Made by a program: the position numbers and the translations under genes. A stretch of DNA of 26,965 nt from JAPUDQ01 sp049289035. GTDB lineage: Bacteria > Patescibacteriota > Saccharimonadia > Saccharimonadales > Saccharimonadaceae. Positions within the stretch are counted from its first letter, which is position 1; the number at the start of each line of letters is the position of its first letter. The notes under the pieces were generated by a model. The model was not told the DNA's origin. It saw only the letters and a list, made by a program, of their open reading frames with translations, and did not search any database. This document shows, piece by piece, positions 1 to 8,316 of the stretch. The DNA lies in assembly GCA_049289035.1 (NCBI GenBank), contig JBAQIV010000071.1, forward strand, positions 1 through 26,965. Reading direction: 5' to 3'.

Positions 1-1008
1 GTGCTCAATAAAGTGGGGGCGTTTACCGCCAACCCCATCATCCGTAATATCATCGGTCAGCCGAAAAGCACATTTAATATACGGCAGCTCATGGATGAAG
101 GCAAGATCCTTATTGTAAATCTCAGCAAAGGTCTCATAGGAGAGGACAATGCGGGCATACTCGGCGCCTTTATCGTGACCAAGATCCAGCTTGCCGCCAT
201 GAGCCGGAGTGATATTGCTAACGTCGAAGACCGTCGACCGTTCTACCTCTATGTCGATGAGTTTCAAAACTTCGCAACTGATAGTTTTGCTACAATCTTA
301 TCTGAAGCCCGTAAGTACGGCCTTAACCTAACGGTCGCTAACCAATATATCTCCCAGATGCAAGACACGGTACGTGACGCCGTGTTTGGCAACGTCGGGA
401 CAATGATAAGCTTCCGCGTCTCGGCCGATGATGCCCCTATACTCAGTAAGCAATTTGAGCCGCAATTTGAGCCCGCCGACCTCTTACAGATGCACAATCG
501 CAACTTTATCATCAATATGGTTATAAAAGGCGAGAAAGCGCCGGCTTTTAGTGCCACGACGCTTGCACTGCCGACCTCACCAACTGACTATTTTGAGCAG
601 ATTGTCGCACATTCACGTAGTGTATATTCACGTGATCGATCAGAGGTAGAGCAGGAGATCAAAGCCCGTATTGCCCCCGACCAGCTCGCTCCACGGCCCC
701 TGCCGAACAACACACCCAAGACGTGGCCAATAGCAGGCGCTACACCAGTCGCGCCAGCACCAAGCCAAGACATAGTAACAGATAGCTATGTACCTGTCGC
801 TCAGGCAGATGTAGCGCGCACCCCATCAGATACCTCGACTGACGCTACGCCGAAGAAAAAGCGAAGTCGCAGTCGTACGCGTCGTAAGAAGACCAGCGAT
901 GCACCGCAAAGAGTAGGGCAGTCGGAAGCCACCCCCACTCCTGTTGTTGTGCCGCGGAGAAGTCAACCTCAGTCTGATTCCGACGGCTCAGAACTACGAA
1001 TTCGCTAA
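1..1008 (+). CDS. TraG/VirD4-like (TraM-recognition type) conjugation or T4SS ATPase, C-terminal part
   Basis: This is the C-terminal portion of a P-loop ATPase of the type IV secretion coupling-protein / HerA-FtsK superfamily, which moves DNA or protein through a membrane channel. Residues 81-89 (FYLYVDEFQ) form a Walker B strand with its acidic pair, followed by the SEARKYGLNL...ANQY segment (about 101-116) typical of TraG/TraD-like proteins. No Walker A is present, so the N-terminal half lies to the left of the window. The GTG at base 1 is probably an internal codon, not the true start. After about residue 220 the chain becomes low-complexity and Pro/Ala-rich, then has a very basic Lys/Arg stretch (about 286-300) that could bind nucleic acid or the membrane. 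It is the only rightward gene in the first 13 kb and converges on the dcw cluster. Family assignment is good; the substrate is unknown. Confidence 0.75.
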   Translation: MLNKVGAFTANPIIRNIIGQPKSTFNIRQLMDEGKILIVNLSKGLIGEDNAGILGAFIVTKIQLAAMSRSDIANVEDRRPFYLYVDEFQNFATDSFATILSEARKYGLNLTVANQYISQMQDTVRDAVFGNVGTMISFRVSADDAPILSKQFEPQFEPADLLQMHNRNFIINMVIKGEKAPAFSATTLALPTSPTDYFEQIVAHSRSVYSRDRSEVEQEIKARIAPDQLAPRPLPNNTPKTWPIAGATPVAPAPSQDIVTDSYVPVAQADVARTPSDTSTDATPKKKRSRSRTRRKKTSDAPQRVGQSEATPTPVVVPRRSQPQSDSDGSELRIR

Positions 1009-1623
1009 GATGACTCCCCACACTCGAGCAATAGATTATTGTATATTGGAATAGAACATAAATAGAACATTAAATTACTATACATATGACGCATAGCATA
1101 ATCACTATGAACTATATGGCTACGTCATGAGCCTGAAGGCATGTCAACGTGAGGGGGTATAACGGACGAGCAAAATAGAGCAGAAACAGTCGCGAGATTC
1201 AACGCCGCCGACGATAGGTAATTACCAAACATATCATTATTTGTTGTGTCGCACAATATATCTTTTACGTCATAGCCAATAGTATCTAAAGATGAGTTGT
1301 CATACGTCTTCTATATACCCTAACAGGGGATATTTTTTATAGGAGTCATATATCTCGCTTTATAATCTACTTTGGTGAGCTATGATTCTCTTTACGAGCG
1401 AAAGCACTCCCGTGCATGCTCGCATACATGCAAATGTTGTCCACAGCACATGGTTTGTTGTCGTATTTTGTTGACTTTTTGTAATTTTATTTCACGCCCC
1501 TGCTATCCCCTATCATTTGACTTTTTGTATTATTGTATTTTCGTATAGTTTTTTTAACCATCGGCACTATGAAAATAATAGAACAAATTTAGAACACTAT
1601 CGAGAATGGGGTAGGTCCCTATT
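1009..1623. other. 615-base gene-free, AT-rich convergent interval
   Basis: No convincing ORF lies between the ATPase stop and the ftsQ stop. The interval holds two pairs of TAGAACA (1052 and 1063; 1579 and 1590, each pair 11 bases apart). It also holds an inverted pair ATGACG/CGTCAT (1086-1091, 1123-1128) enclosing CATAG/CTATG, a possible terminator at 1313-1338, and a TATAAT at 1361-1366. A nested hairpin follows (1395-1399 with 1418-1422, 1404-1407 with 1412-1415), then TTGTCCACA at 1437-1445, one base from the DnaA-box consensus, and two copies of TTGACTTTTTGTA (1471 and 1517). This could be a non-coding RNA, a regulatory region or a relic of a mobile element; nothing here decides which. 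Confidence 0.5.
1313..1338 (+). terminator. Possible rho-independent terminator
   Basis: ATATACCCT, a 3-base AAC loop and AGGGGATAT form a short stem with one A/G mismatch, followed directly by five T. The stem is weak. It could end transcription from the rightward ATPase gene about 300 bases upstream, or an unseen RNA within the interval. Confidence 0.35.
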
Positions 1624-2559
1624 TTAATCCTTGTCCCGATAATACGCCTTGCCTTCGACACGTATATCCACATACTGCGGTTGCAGCGAATGACCGTCGA
1701 TATAAGCGAGCGCCTGCACCATGTCACTCACCTGTTGTGCCACATCCCTGTCGAGACTCAGCTTTATGCGATACGGACGATCTTTGAGCATAAGGTCAAT
1801 CTGACGTAGTGTCGCGGCTGGTAGTATCACCTGCTCGACGGTGAACGGGCGTCGTTTTTCAATATCACCAATGGTTTGTCCGATAAAGCGCATAAGCGAC
1901 TGCGAAGCAATCTGTTGAGTTGCGGTCGGTAAACCACTTTCATCTTTGACGGTCAGTTGGGGCATAGCATGCCCGTGAAGCGACTGAAACCGCACGCCGT
2001 ACTGATCAACAAAATAGGTCTTGTCACCAATCTGCCAGCGCGCTATGGACTGACGTAGACTGATCGTTATGGTATGCTTTGTCAGCCCCGCGTCATTTGT
2101 TAGTGTAACGGAAGCTGTCTCAGGATACGTCTGCTGGAGTGTTGTCTGTAGCCGCGCGAGCGATGTCGCCGTATCGACGCGCTCGGTGGCGTGAGACGCG
2201 AAGTAGTGGTCGATTGCGGCTGCATAACCTGCTGTCAACTGCTCAGTATCACTACCAGCATCATGTATGACAATGGTAGGCGTCACGATCAGATGATCGA
2301 GCATCCAGAGTAGTGTTGCAGCTGACAGTACTATAACAACCAGCAGGCTGACGAGACGGCGCCGATGATGCCGGAGTTCATGGACGTGAAGCCGCGGTGA
2401 ACGAAGTGCAGCATGTGCCTGACCAGCAGTTTGGACTGTTTGTGACTGCGTACCAGTAATCGTGCGGCTACGACGAAATAGCGTAGGATCAACCATACCC
2501 TCAGCATGCGTATGACGAATCGTATCACGCTTTGTCCCGCGAGATCGAAACAGCGCCAT
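1624..2559 (-). CDS. ftsQ: FtsQ-like cell-division protein
   Basis: Bitopic division protein, 311 residues. The N-terminal 68 residues are cytoplasmic, basic and His-rich. One membrane segment spans about 69-87 (LVSLLVVIVLSAATLLWML), followed by a mostly beta extracytoplasmic domain in the POTRA/FtsQ region (about 95-165, including QTYPETASVTLT and ISLRQSIARWQIGDKTYFVDQYG) and the FtsQ beta domain to the end. FtsQ links the FtsL/FtsB group to the other divisome proteins. The ATG at 2559 is preferred over an upstream in-frame ATG at 2583: it lies one base after the murG stop and has GCGAGG about 6 bases upstream. It is the last gene of the cluster; ftsA and ftsZ do not follow. Overall similarity is weak, as is normal for this family, so position after murG carries part of the assignment. 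Confidence 0.8.
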   Translation of the reverse strand: MALFRSRGTKRDTIRHTHAEGMVDPTLFRRSRTITGTQSQTVQTAGQAHAALRSPRLHVHELRHHRRRLVSLLVVIVLSAATLLWMLDHLIVTPTIVIHDAGSDTEQLTAGYAAAIDHYFASHATERVDTATSLARLQTTLQQTYPETASVTLTNDAGLTKHTITISLRQSIARWQIGDKTYFVDQYGVRFQSLHGHAMPQLTVKDESGLPTATQQIASQSLMRFIGQTIGDIEKRRPFTVEQVILPAATLRQIDLMLKDRPYRIKLSLDRDVAQQVSDMVQALAYIDGHSLQPQYVDIRVEGKAYYRDKD

Positions 2560-2560
2560 A

Positions 2561-3709
2561 TTAGCCTCGCCTCGCAGCATCAATCAGTCTTGCGAGATCG
2601 GAAGCGGCGTGAGGTTTAGCAAAAGTATGAAGCTTGCGTGCCAATTTTGTGCGAGTTGGTGTGTCGGTCATGAGCTCAATCACTGTATCAGCAAGGACCG
2701 AAGAATTCCCAATCTCGTGATCGCTTAGCACACGAACCGCTTCAGCTTCACCGTACATAGCGGCATTTTTCACTTGGTCACCGAGGAAGCGTGACGGTAT
2801 GACAATAACTGGCTTGGCCATGGCCGCCATCTCTTGTAGAAACGTCGCACTCCCGCGAGCCACAATGACATCCGCCGCACCAAGTACGCGGTGCATGTCT
2901 TTATAGACAAACGGTACCAGATGATAATGTGGGTGCTCAGGAGCAATCTGCTTCAAATGGTCATAGTGTAATTTACCGCAGACGTGGTATACATGAATAC
3001 CCGCTGCTAGCAGCGTATCAGCATCTTTTATAATGGCATCGTTGATCGTTTTTGCGCCTAAACCGCCGCCAGTAATCACCACGAGAGGCGCCGTCACATC
3101 GATAATACCAATTTCGGCTTTAGCTTCACGCTGTTGTAGTTGTGACATCGGCTGAAATGCCCCGTCTATCGGTACACCGATATAGTGGCTGCGCTCGGCC
3201 GGATAACGATAGTTTTCTAACGGTGATCCTGTGGCAATGGTGTGGGCAAAACGCCCCAAGATTGCGTTGGTCAGGCCAGGACGCGTATCGGAGTCATGGA
3301 TAACCAATGGCACACGGCAAAGATGCGCCGCAAGACCAATCGGCAAACACACAAAACCGCCTTTTGCAAATACGACGTCGGGGCGAAATCGGAGTATGAT
3401 CCAGATACTCTGTACAAAACCAACCACGATGTAGAAAATGTCACGGAGATTAAACAGGACTGTCTCGATGTCACTGAGGCGCTCTCGCCAGGTGCGGTTA
3501 TGATAGCGCCGCAATTTACCGGCAGCGATCCGTCTAACGGTCACCGGACGCTCTGCGTGGCTCATTAAACCGCGGGCTTGTGCTTCAAATGATCGGTCGC
3601 ACACAAACAACGTCTCAAGATCAGGGTCGATGCGACCAAGCTCATTGATGACTGCGAGCACTGGTGTAACGTGGCCGCCCGAACCGCCGCCCGCTGCGAG
3701 AAGTTTCAT
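2561..3709 (-). CDS. murG: UDP-GlcNAc:lipid I N-acetylglucosaminyltransferase MurG
   Basis: Adds GlcNAc to lipid I to give lipid II at the inner face of the membrane (GT28). The N-terminal glycine loop GGGSGGH (7-13) and a C-terminal second Rossmann domain with GGGLGAKT and the UDP-sugar region RGSATFLQEMAAMAKPVIVIP ending in DQVKNAA are clear. Length is 382 residues against about 355-365 in typical MurG; an extra hydrophobic helix around 90-107 probably helps membrane attachment. The HEQN motif of classical MurG is replaced by HDSD (138-141). The start at 3709 has a strong Shine-Dalgarno (AGGAGGGAGG) a few bases upstream. The first 68 bases overlap the end of ftsW, implying translational coupling. 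Downstream ftsQ starts after one base. Confidence 0.95.
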   Translation of the reverse strand: MKLLAAGGGSGGHVTPVLAVINELGRIDPDLETLFVCDRSFEAQARGLMSHAERPVTVRRIAAGKLRRYHNRTWRERLSDIETVLFNLRDIFYIVVGFVQSIWIILRFRPDVVFAKGGFVCLPIGLAAHLCRVPLVIHDSDTRPGLTNAILGRFAHTIATGSPLENYRYPAERSHYIGVPIDGAFQPMSQLQQREAKAEIGIIDVTAPLVVITGGGLGAKTINDAIIKDADTLLAAGIHVYHVCGKLHYDHLKQIAPEHPHYHLVPFVYKDMHRVLGAADVIVARGSATFLQEMAAMAKPVIVIPSRFLGDQVKNAAMYGEAEAVRVLSDHEIGNSSVLADTVIELMTDTPTRTKLARKLHTFAKPHAASDLARLIDAARRG

Positions 3710-4913
3710 CTACCTCCCTCCTTTCTACTTGATGTGATGTGTACTGCGAGACATGATAGGCCAGCCCCAATGACATCATAACAAACAGCAAACTAGTCCC
3801 GCCAAAGCTCAAAAATGGTAGCGTCACACCGGTCAGAGGCAATATACCCGTCATTGCCCCAATGTTAATAATCACATGGGTGCCGATCCAGCCAAACACT
3901 CCCGCTGCGATCATGCGCATCGTAGGATCACTGAGTCTATCGGCCATACGTAGTATTCGGTACAACAGTGCCACAAAGAGTGTTATGATACCGAGCAAGC
4001 CTACAAAGCCAAACGTCTCGCCAAGCACGGCGAATATGGAATCATTGAGCGCCTCGGGCAAATAGCCAAACGCCTGTACACCATTGCCGAGCCCTCGCCC
4101 CACAAGCCCCCCACTACCAATCGCCAGTTTTGCCATATCTATATGATAGCTCGCGGCATCGGTCGATGCCGAGCCGACAAATGTCGTTACTCGCTCTAAC
4201 CGATGCGGAGAGATGAGAATAAACATCACGCCAGCGAGCACCGCGACGCCAGCTGAAAGCGCGATCAGTCGCAGACGCAGACCGGCAACAAATATCATGC
4301 TCGCAAGCATACCAATGATGGTCAGTCCCGTCCCCATGTCCTTTTGCAAACCAATCACAAGCAGCGACGCAACCGCGATGATAATCGCCATAGGTACCAG
4401 TGTCTCCTGGGCATCATTGACCGTTCCATCTTTGATCCTGCGGCCTAAAAAACCAGACGCAAACAGCAGTATGGCAAATTTGAGAAACTCTGCCGGCTGA
4501 AATGTCATAACGCCAAAATCATACCAGCGACACGCTCCGTTATAGCACATGGCCGGCGCTACTTTGGCTGCACCGAGCAAGGCCAGCAGTACACAAATGC
4601 TAATTGCGGTGAGTAACAATTTCGGTGCAAAACGTCGCCACCAGGTAAGTGGTGTCATAACAGCAAACACAAAAGCACTCGCCCCCGCCACAAGATACAA
4701 TCCCTGTTTGAGCATATAGTGGTTCTGGTCAACGTTGCCACCTGCCTCGTTGAGGCGATGTATCTGATACGGCGAAATTGCAAACAGTACAACAATACCG
4801 ATCAATACGAGCAACCCAGCAAATAATACAATTTTATAATCCGGTCGATGCTTACGAGGACTACTGAGAGGCTGATCAGATTGCTTGGCGCCCACACGCT
4901 GCCGTCTCATCAT
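3642..4913 (-). CDS. ftsW: SEDS-family lipid II polymerase FtsW
   Basis: Polytopic glycosyltransferase that polymerises lipid II with its partner PBP (here FtsI). The protein is 423 residues with about ten membrane segments. Family marks include RWYDFGVMTFQPAEFLKFA (the conserved QPxE segment), LQKDMGTGL and the C-terminal PLTGVTLPFLSFGGTS. The ORF extends to 4979, but the ATG at 4913 is chosen because it overlaps the mraY stop as ATGA and lies 8 bases after GGAGGT; a second ATG follows directly at 4910. The C-terminal tail is basic and overlaps the murG start by 68 bases. SEDS membership is certain. FtsW rather than RodA is inferred from neighbours ftsI, mraY and murG. Confidence 0.93.
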   Translation of the reverse strand: MMRRQRVGAKQSDQPLSSPRKHRPDYKIVLFAGLLVLIGIVVLFAISPYQIHRLNEAGGNVDQNHYMLKQGLYLVAGASAFVFAVMTPLTWWRRFAPKLLLTAISICVLLALLGAAKVAPAMCYNGACRWYDFGVMTFQPAEFLKFAILLFASGFLGRRIKDGTVNDAQETLVPMAIIIAVASLLVIGLQKDMGTGLTIIGMLASMIFVAGLRLRLIALSAGVAVLAGVMFILISPHRLERVTTFVGSASTDAASYHIDMAKLAIGSGGLVGRGLGNGVQAFGYLPEALNDSIFAVLGETFGFVGLLGIITLFVALLYRILRMADRLSDPTMRMIAAGVFGWIGTHVIINIGAMTGILPLTGVTLPFLSFGGTSLLFVMMSLGLAYHVSQYTSHQVERREVDETSRSGRRFGRPRYTSARSHQ

Positions 4914-5953
4914 GCGATATGACCTCCAGCAAGTGCGATCAATAACCCGACAAAACCCGTCACATTGGCGATTAACCAAAAGCGCATAGTGACTTTCGTC
5001 TCTGGCCAGCCAATTGCTTCCAGGTGGTGATGGATCGGCGCCGACAGCATAACACGCCGATGGAAAAATCGTTTGCTGAGTAGTTGCACCGCACTTGAAG
5101 CAACCTCGATGACAAACATAGCGCCAATGATAGGCAGCAGCAATATAGAATTAGTGAGCATCGCCACAACTCCGAGTACGGTGCCAAGGGCAAAACTACC
5201 GACGTCGCCCATGAAAAACCGGGCGGGATAGACATTGAACCACAGATAGCTAATGAGCGCACCGAGTATAGTAAAGCAAAATCCAGCGATGCCGACATTG
5301 CCCTGCAGCAACGCAATCGCCGCATAAAACGTAAAGGCTGAGGCAGCGAGTCCGCCCGCCAGACCATCGAGACCATCACTAATATTGACGGCGTTGCTTG
5401 TGCTGACAACAGCCAGTACAAATAGTGGCATAACCCACCAGCCAAGTTCCCACTGCCCTGTCATAAACGGCACATGAATGGAGTGAAACCCGAGCTTGTA
5501 GTAGAAAAACCAGGCCCCAACGACAGCAACGGCTAAAATCATGGCAAATTTTATGCCCGACCGCAGACCCGCAACACCCAGTTTCTTACCCCTGATGTTT
5601 ATAATGTCGTCGATCAGCCCAACCACCCCTCCGCCGATCAGCGCCGCTAGTGGCAGCCAGGTCTGTTGACGGTCTAAGTTCACCAAAACCGTCACAATCG
5701 TCACCGAAGCAACGATGATTAGCCCCGCCATGGTCGGGATATTGCGCTCAAACTTACTAGCGTGTAACTTCGTAAAAACACTCAAGGCTTCACCGTTGGT
5801 GCTGGTGGAGCGCTGTCGTTTCCAAAACCGATAGCGATACGCAAATCCGGTATAAATTGGGGTCATAATAACTGACAACACAAACGCTGCCAGTGCTAGT
5901 AGCACCAGCTGGATAAGCGATGTGGTCAAGGTTGCGAGGTGAATGTCATGCAT
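4910..5953 (-). CDS. mraY: Phospho-MurNAc-pentapeptide transferase MraY
   Basis: Integral membrane enzyme that joins UDP-MurNAc-pentapeptide to undecaprenyl phosphate to give lipid I. The length, 347 residues, is typical. Seen are the catalytic aspartates D115-D116 (GLIDDI), the NISDGLDGLAGG loop (190-201), FMGDVGS with D250, and the HHH motif at 308-310 (APIHHHLE). About ten membrane segments are evident. The start at 5953 lies 6 bases after the ftsI stop, and no strong Shine-Dalgarno is seen, so translation probably depends on coupling. The stop overlaps the ftsW start (ATGA). In most bacteria murE and murF precede mraY and murD follows it; all three are missing here. Confidence 0.97.
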   Translation of the reverse strand: MHDIHLATLTTSLIQLVLLALAAFVLSVIMTPIYTGFAYRYRFWKRQRSTSTNGEALSVFTKLHASKFERNIPTMAGLIIVASVTIVTVLVNLDRQQTWLPLAALIGGGVVGLIDDIINIRGKKLGVAGLRSGIKFAMILAVAVVGAWFFYYKLGFHSIHVPFMTGQWELGWWVMPLFVLAVVSTSNAVNISDGLDGLAGGLAASAFTFYAAIALLQGNVGIAGFCFTILGALISYLWFNVYPARFFMGDVGSFALGTVLGVVAMLTNSILLLPIIGAMFVIEVASSAVQLLSKRFFHRRVMLSAPIHHHLEAIGWPETKVTMRFWLIANVTGFVGLLIALAGGHIA

Positions 5954-5959
5954 AGAGCG

Positions 5960-7720
5960 TTACGGTGAGACTTTCGTTAGATAATGATCGACCATCCAGC
6001 TGTTCATGTCATTGAAGATCGGCGCGGCAGCGGCTGACCCGTGGTTACCGGGTAATTTTGAATCATCAACTCGTACCATTATGACATATTCGGGCTTGTT
6101 TACGCCACCAAATCCGAGGTATGAGCCGATCGTGTCCTCGGTGTATTTGCCAGTTTTTTTGTCGATCGTCTGACTTGAGCCGGTTTTGCCGCCTATCATG
6201 TAGCCTGCTTTGTCGTGCTTGGCAAACCCAGCTAGTTTTCTGCCCTGTACGGTCATGTCGCGAACGGTCGTCGAGACTGACGGGTTGACGACATTGGTTT
6301 TTAGAACTTCTGGCTGCTTCGGTGCAAAACTACCGTTGTCATACGTTACGCCGGCCACGACATGTGGCTGATAAAATGTGCCGCCGTTTATAAGGGCTGA
6401 GAAGGCCGACGACGTCTGTATCATTGTCTGGTTCATACCTTGCCCAAACACCATGTTTGAGTAACGTACGGCGTTGCCCTCGAGCTCATTGGGCGAAATG
6501 ATAATCCCCCCACTCTCACCGTCTTGTTCGATACCAGTTAGCTGGCCAAAACGAAATTGGTCATGATAGTAGCGGTACATCGTGTCGCGGGCTTTTTTGT
6601 TTATCTCGCCACCACCCATTTGGCGTAGCACGTAAACCGTACCGGTGTTGAGCGAGTAGGTCAAGATGTCCTGCATCGTGGCGCGCTCAAGTATGGGATC
6701 TTCGGGGATATTGCAAATGGAGCGATCTTCGACCTTGGTGCACCCTGTTGTATCGCGAAACGTAGAGTTAGTCGTAATCGCTCCGCTGTCGAGTCCCGCG
6801 CCGATCACCATCGTCTTCACAACCGAACCATTTTCGTAAGGTGCGCTGACAATTGGGTTTTGAAACACCGTATAATCCTCCACTGACCCATACGTTGCTG
6901 GATCAAACGTCGGATAACTCGCCATAGCGATAACCTGCCCGTTGTTGGGGTTCATAATGAGGATACTTCCGGTCGTGGCTTTCACTTTTTCGAGACCAGC
7001 TTTCAGTATGTCTTCGGCTTTTAGCTGTGTTGTCAGGTCGATCGACAGGACAATATCGTCACCGTTGACCGCTGGCCGCTCAATGTCTTCGTTGCCAATC
7101 GTCAGCGGTATACGCCGCACGTCAGTTACCGTCTGAAGTAAACCGGCTTTGCCGGTTAGCCGTTCATTGAGCGCTCCTTCGACACCGTATTGGCCTTTTC
7201 CATCTTGGTCGACAAAGCCAAGTATCTGGGCCGCCAGATTACCTTCAGGATAGATTCGCCGACTCGTCTGTTGCAGGCCGATACCAGGTAGCTGTTCTTT
7301 GCTGATCAAATCAGCCTGTGCTCGCGTAACACCGCGTGCAACGATACGATAGCGAAGTTTTTTGGAGTCGTCTTTTAGAAGCTGCGTCAGATCACCGCTT
7401 ACATCGCCCCCAATAATCGGTCGAAGTTTTTCAGCCGTACGCGACACATCTTTCACCTCAGCTGGGTCGACAAAAACCGTATAGACCCGCTCGTTTAGTA
7501 CAAGTGGCGCTGTTCCCTCACCACCATCGCGCGCATAGATTTGCCCCCGTTCGGGCTTGATCACAAGTGGTTGCACCTGGATATCTTTGGCCTCGGCCGT
7601 ATAATAATCGTGTCGTATTACCTGTAGGTAAAACAATTGGATCACTAAAATCATGACAACGAACAAAAGTCCTCGCATCAGGACATCTGGTCGCGATAAT
7701 GATAATCGAGATCTGGTCAT
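5960..7720 (-). CDS. ftsI: Septal class B penicillin-binding protein (FtsI/PBP2-3 type)
   Basis: Transpeptidase that cross-links septal peptidoglycan. It has 586 residues: a single N-terminal membrane anchor (about 12-33), a dimerisation domain starting at PERGQIY (56-62), and a C-terminal transpeptidase domain. Active-site motifs are SVVK (Ser299 nucleophile, Lys302), SLN (356-358) and KTG (512-514). The usual PGS of the first motif reads NGS. No PASTA repeats follow. The start at 7720 is the first ATG after the ftsL-like gene (17-base gap); no convincing Shine-Dalgarno is present, and a TATAGT lies directly before the ATG, perhaps by chance. With FtsW it forms the septal synthase pair. Confidence 0.95.
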   Translation of the reverse strand: MTRSRLSLSRPDVLMRGLLFVVMILVIQLFYLQVIRHDYYTAEAKDIQVQPLVIKPERGQIYARDGGEGTAPLVLNERVYTVFVDPAEVKDVSRTAEKLRPIIGGDVSGDLTQLLKDDSKKLRYRIVARGVTRAQADLISKEQLPGIGLQQTSRRIYPEGNLAAQILGFVDQDGKGQYGVEGALNERLTGKAGLLQTVTDVRRIPLTIGNEDIERPAVNGDDIVLSIDLTTQLKAEDILKAGLEKVKATTGSILIMNPNNGQVIAMASYPTFDPATYGSVEDYTVFQNPIVSAPYENGSVVKTMVIGAGLDSGAITTNSTFRDTTGCTKVEDRSICNIPEDPILERATMQDILTYSLNTGTVYVLRQMGGGEINKKARDTMYRYYHDQFRFGQLTGIEQDGESGGIIISPNELEGNAVRYSNMVFGQGMNQTMIQTSSAFSALINGGTFYQPHVVAGVTYDNGSFAPKQPEVLKTNVVNPSVSTTVRDMTVQGRKLAGFAKHDKAGYMIGGKTGSSQTIDKKTGKYTEDTIGSYLGFGGVNKPEYVIMVRVDDSKLPGNHGSAAAAPIFNDMNSWMVDHYLTKVSP

Positions 7721-7737
7721 ACTATAATGAGATGTAA

Positions 7738-8094
7738 TTAGTTACGTGCGTCACGCTGCTCTGGCGATGTCATGGCTTTTGCGATATCGCTGCCCTCAAC
7801 GCTACGAAGGGCTTGCAAACGTGCGTTTTGGTTGGCGAGCTCTTCCTTTTTAGTAGTAAGTTGCGCCAGTTTGTCGTTGAGCGCATCTATATCATAGCTG
7901 TAGCTACTCGTTTTTGTCACCTGTGTGATGTAGATGAGCCCCAAGACAGCCACCATCAGCGCAATGATGATAGTGTGCGAAATAGGCCCAAGTGCAATAC
8001 TCGGCGTAAACGTAACGGTGTTTTGATTGCGGCGCCACATTCGTTCTTGACGAGACGAAAAAGCTGGCGCAGCAGTACGATAATAATGAGACAT
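7738..8094 (-). CDS. ftsL: FtsL/DivIC-like bitopic division protein
   Basis: Small division protein of 118 residues: a basic cytoplasmic N-terminus (1-38), one membrane helix (about 39-57, SHTIIIALMVAVLGLIYIT) and a short extracytoplasmic coiled coil (about 66-97, LNDKLAQLTTKKEELANQNARL). This architecture and its place between rsmH and ftsI match FtsL, which together with FtsB and FtsQ activates FtsWI. Sequence alone cannot separate FtsL from FtsB/DivIC; the call rests on position. There is no clear Shine-Dalgarno near the start. A 222-base, highly structured interval separates it from rsmH. Confidence 0.8.
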   Translation of the reverse strand: MSHYYRTAAPAFSSRQERMWRRNQNTVTFTPSIALGPISHTIIIALMVAVLGLIYITQVTKTSSYSYDIDALNDKLAQLTTKKEELANQNARLQALRSVEGSDIAKAMTSPEQRDARN

Positions 8095-8316
8095 GTGGTG
8101 CTATCTCTATCCTGTTATTAGTGTTTATTTTTGCGGTATCGGAGCAACAGATATTTTGCATGTAGTGCACGCAAAATAATCTGTTGTTCACGATCTGCGC
8201 GGGTGTCTGTCACAAGTCTTCCGCGCGAACGCACACTATCGGTGATTGACAGTGATGCGGACGGCGCGAGACTTGTTGACTATTTTGATTGCCATAGTCT
8301 TTTGGCCCTTTTTGTT
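8095..8316 (-). other. Structured rsmH-ftsL interval with possible micro-ORFs
   Basis: Two strong inverted repeats lie here. One pairs 8145-8159 with 8171-8186 (CAACAGATATTTTGC against GCAAAATAATCTGTTG, one bulge). The other pairs 8209-8226 with 8264-8280 (GTCACAAGTCT...GCGC against GCGCGAGACTTGTTGAC) and encloses a second helix (CACT/AGTG, CGC/GCG). On the minus strand two tiny ORFs overlap them: 8236-8295 (19 codons, AAAGGG about 10 bases upstream) and, in another frame, 8118-8234 (38 codons from a GTG, with an amphipathic Arg/Leu-rich C-terminus). They may be a frameshifted small gene, or chance ORFs in a folded RNA that separates rsmH from the division genes. Confidence 0.35.

Noticed and set aside
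1009..1623. Replication origin
   Set aside because: Only one imperfect DnaA-box-like site, no dnaA or dnaN gene nearby, and flanking genes converge instead of diverging.
3242..3568. 108-codon plus-strand ORF inside murG
   Set aside because: Antisense to well-conserved MurG; no domain features.
7721..7728. TATAGT directly before the ftsI ATG as a promoter
   Set aside because: It touches the start codon, which is too close even for a leaderless transcript; more likely chance.
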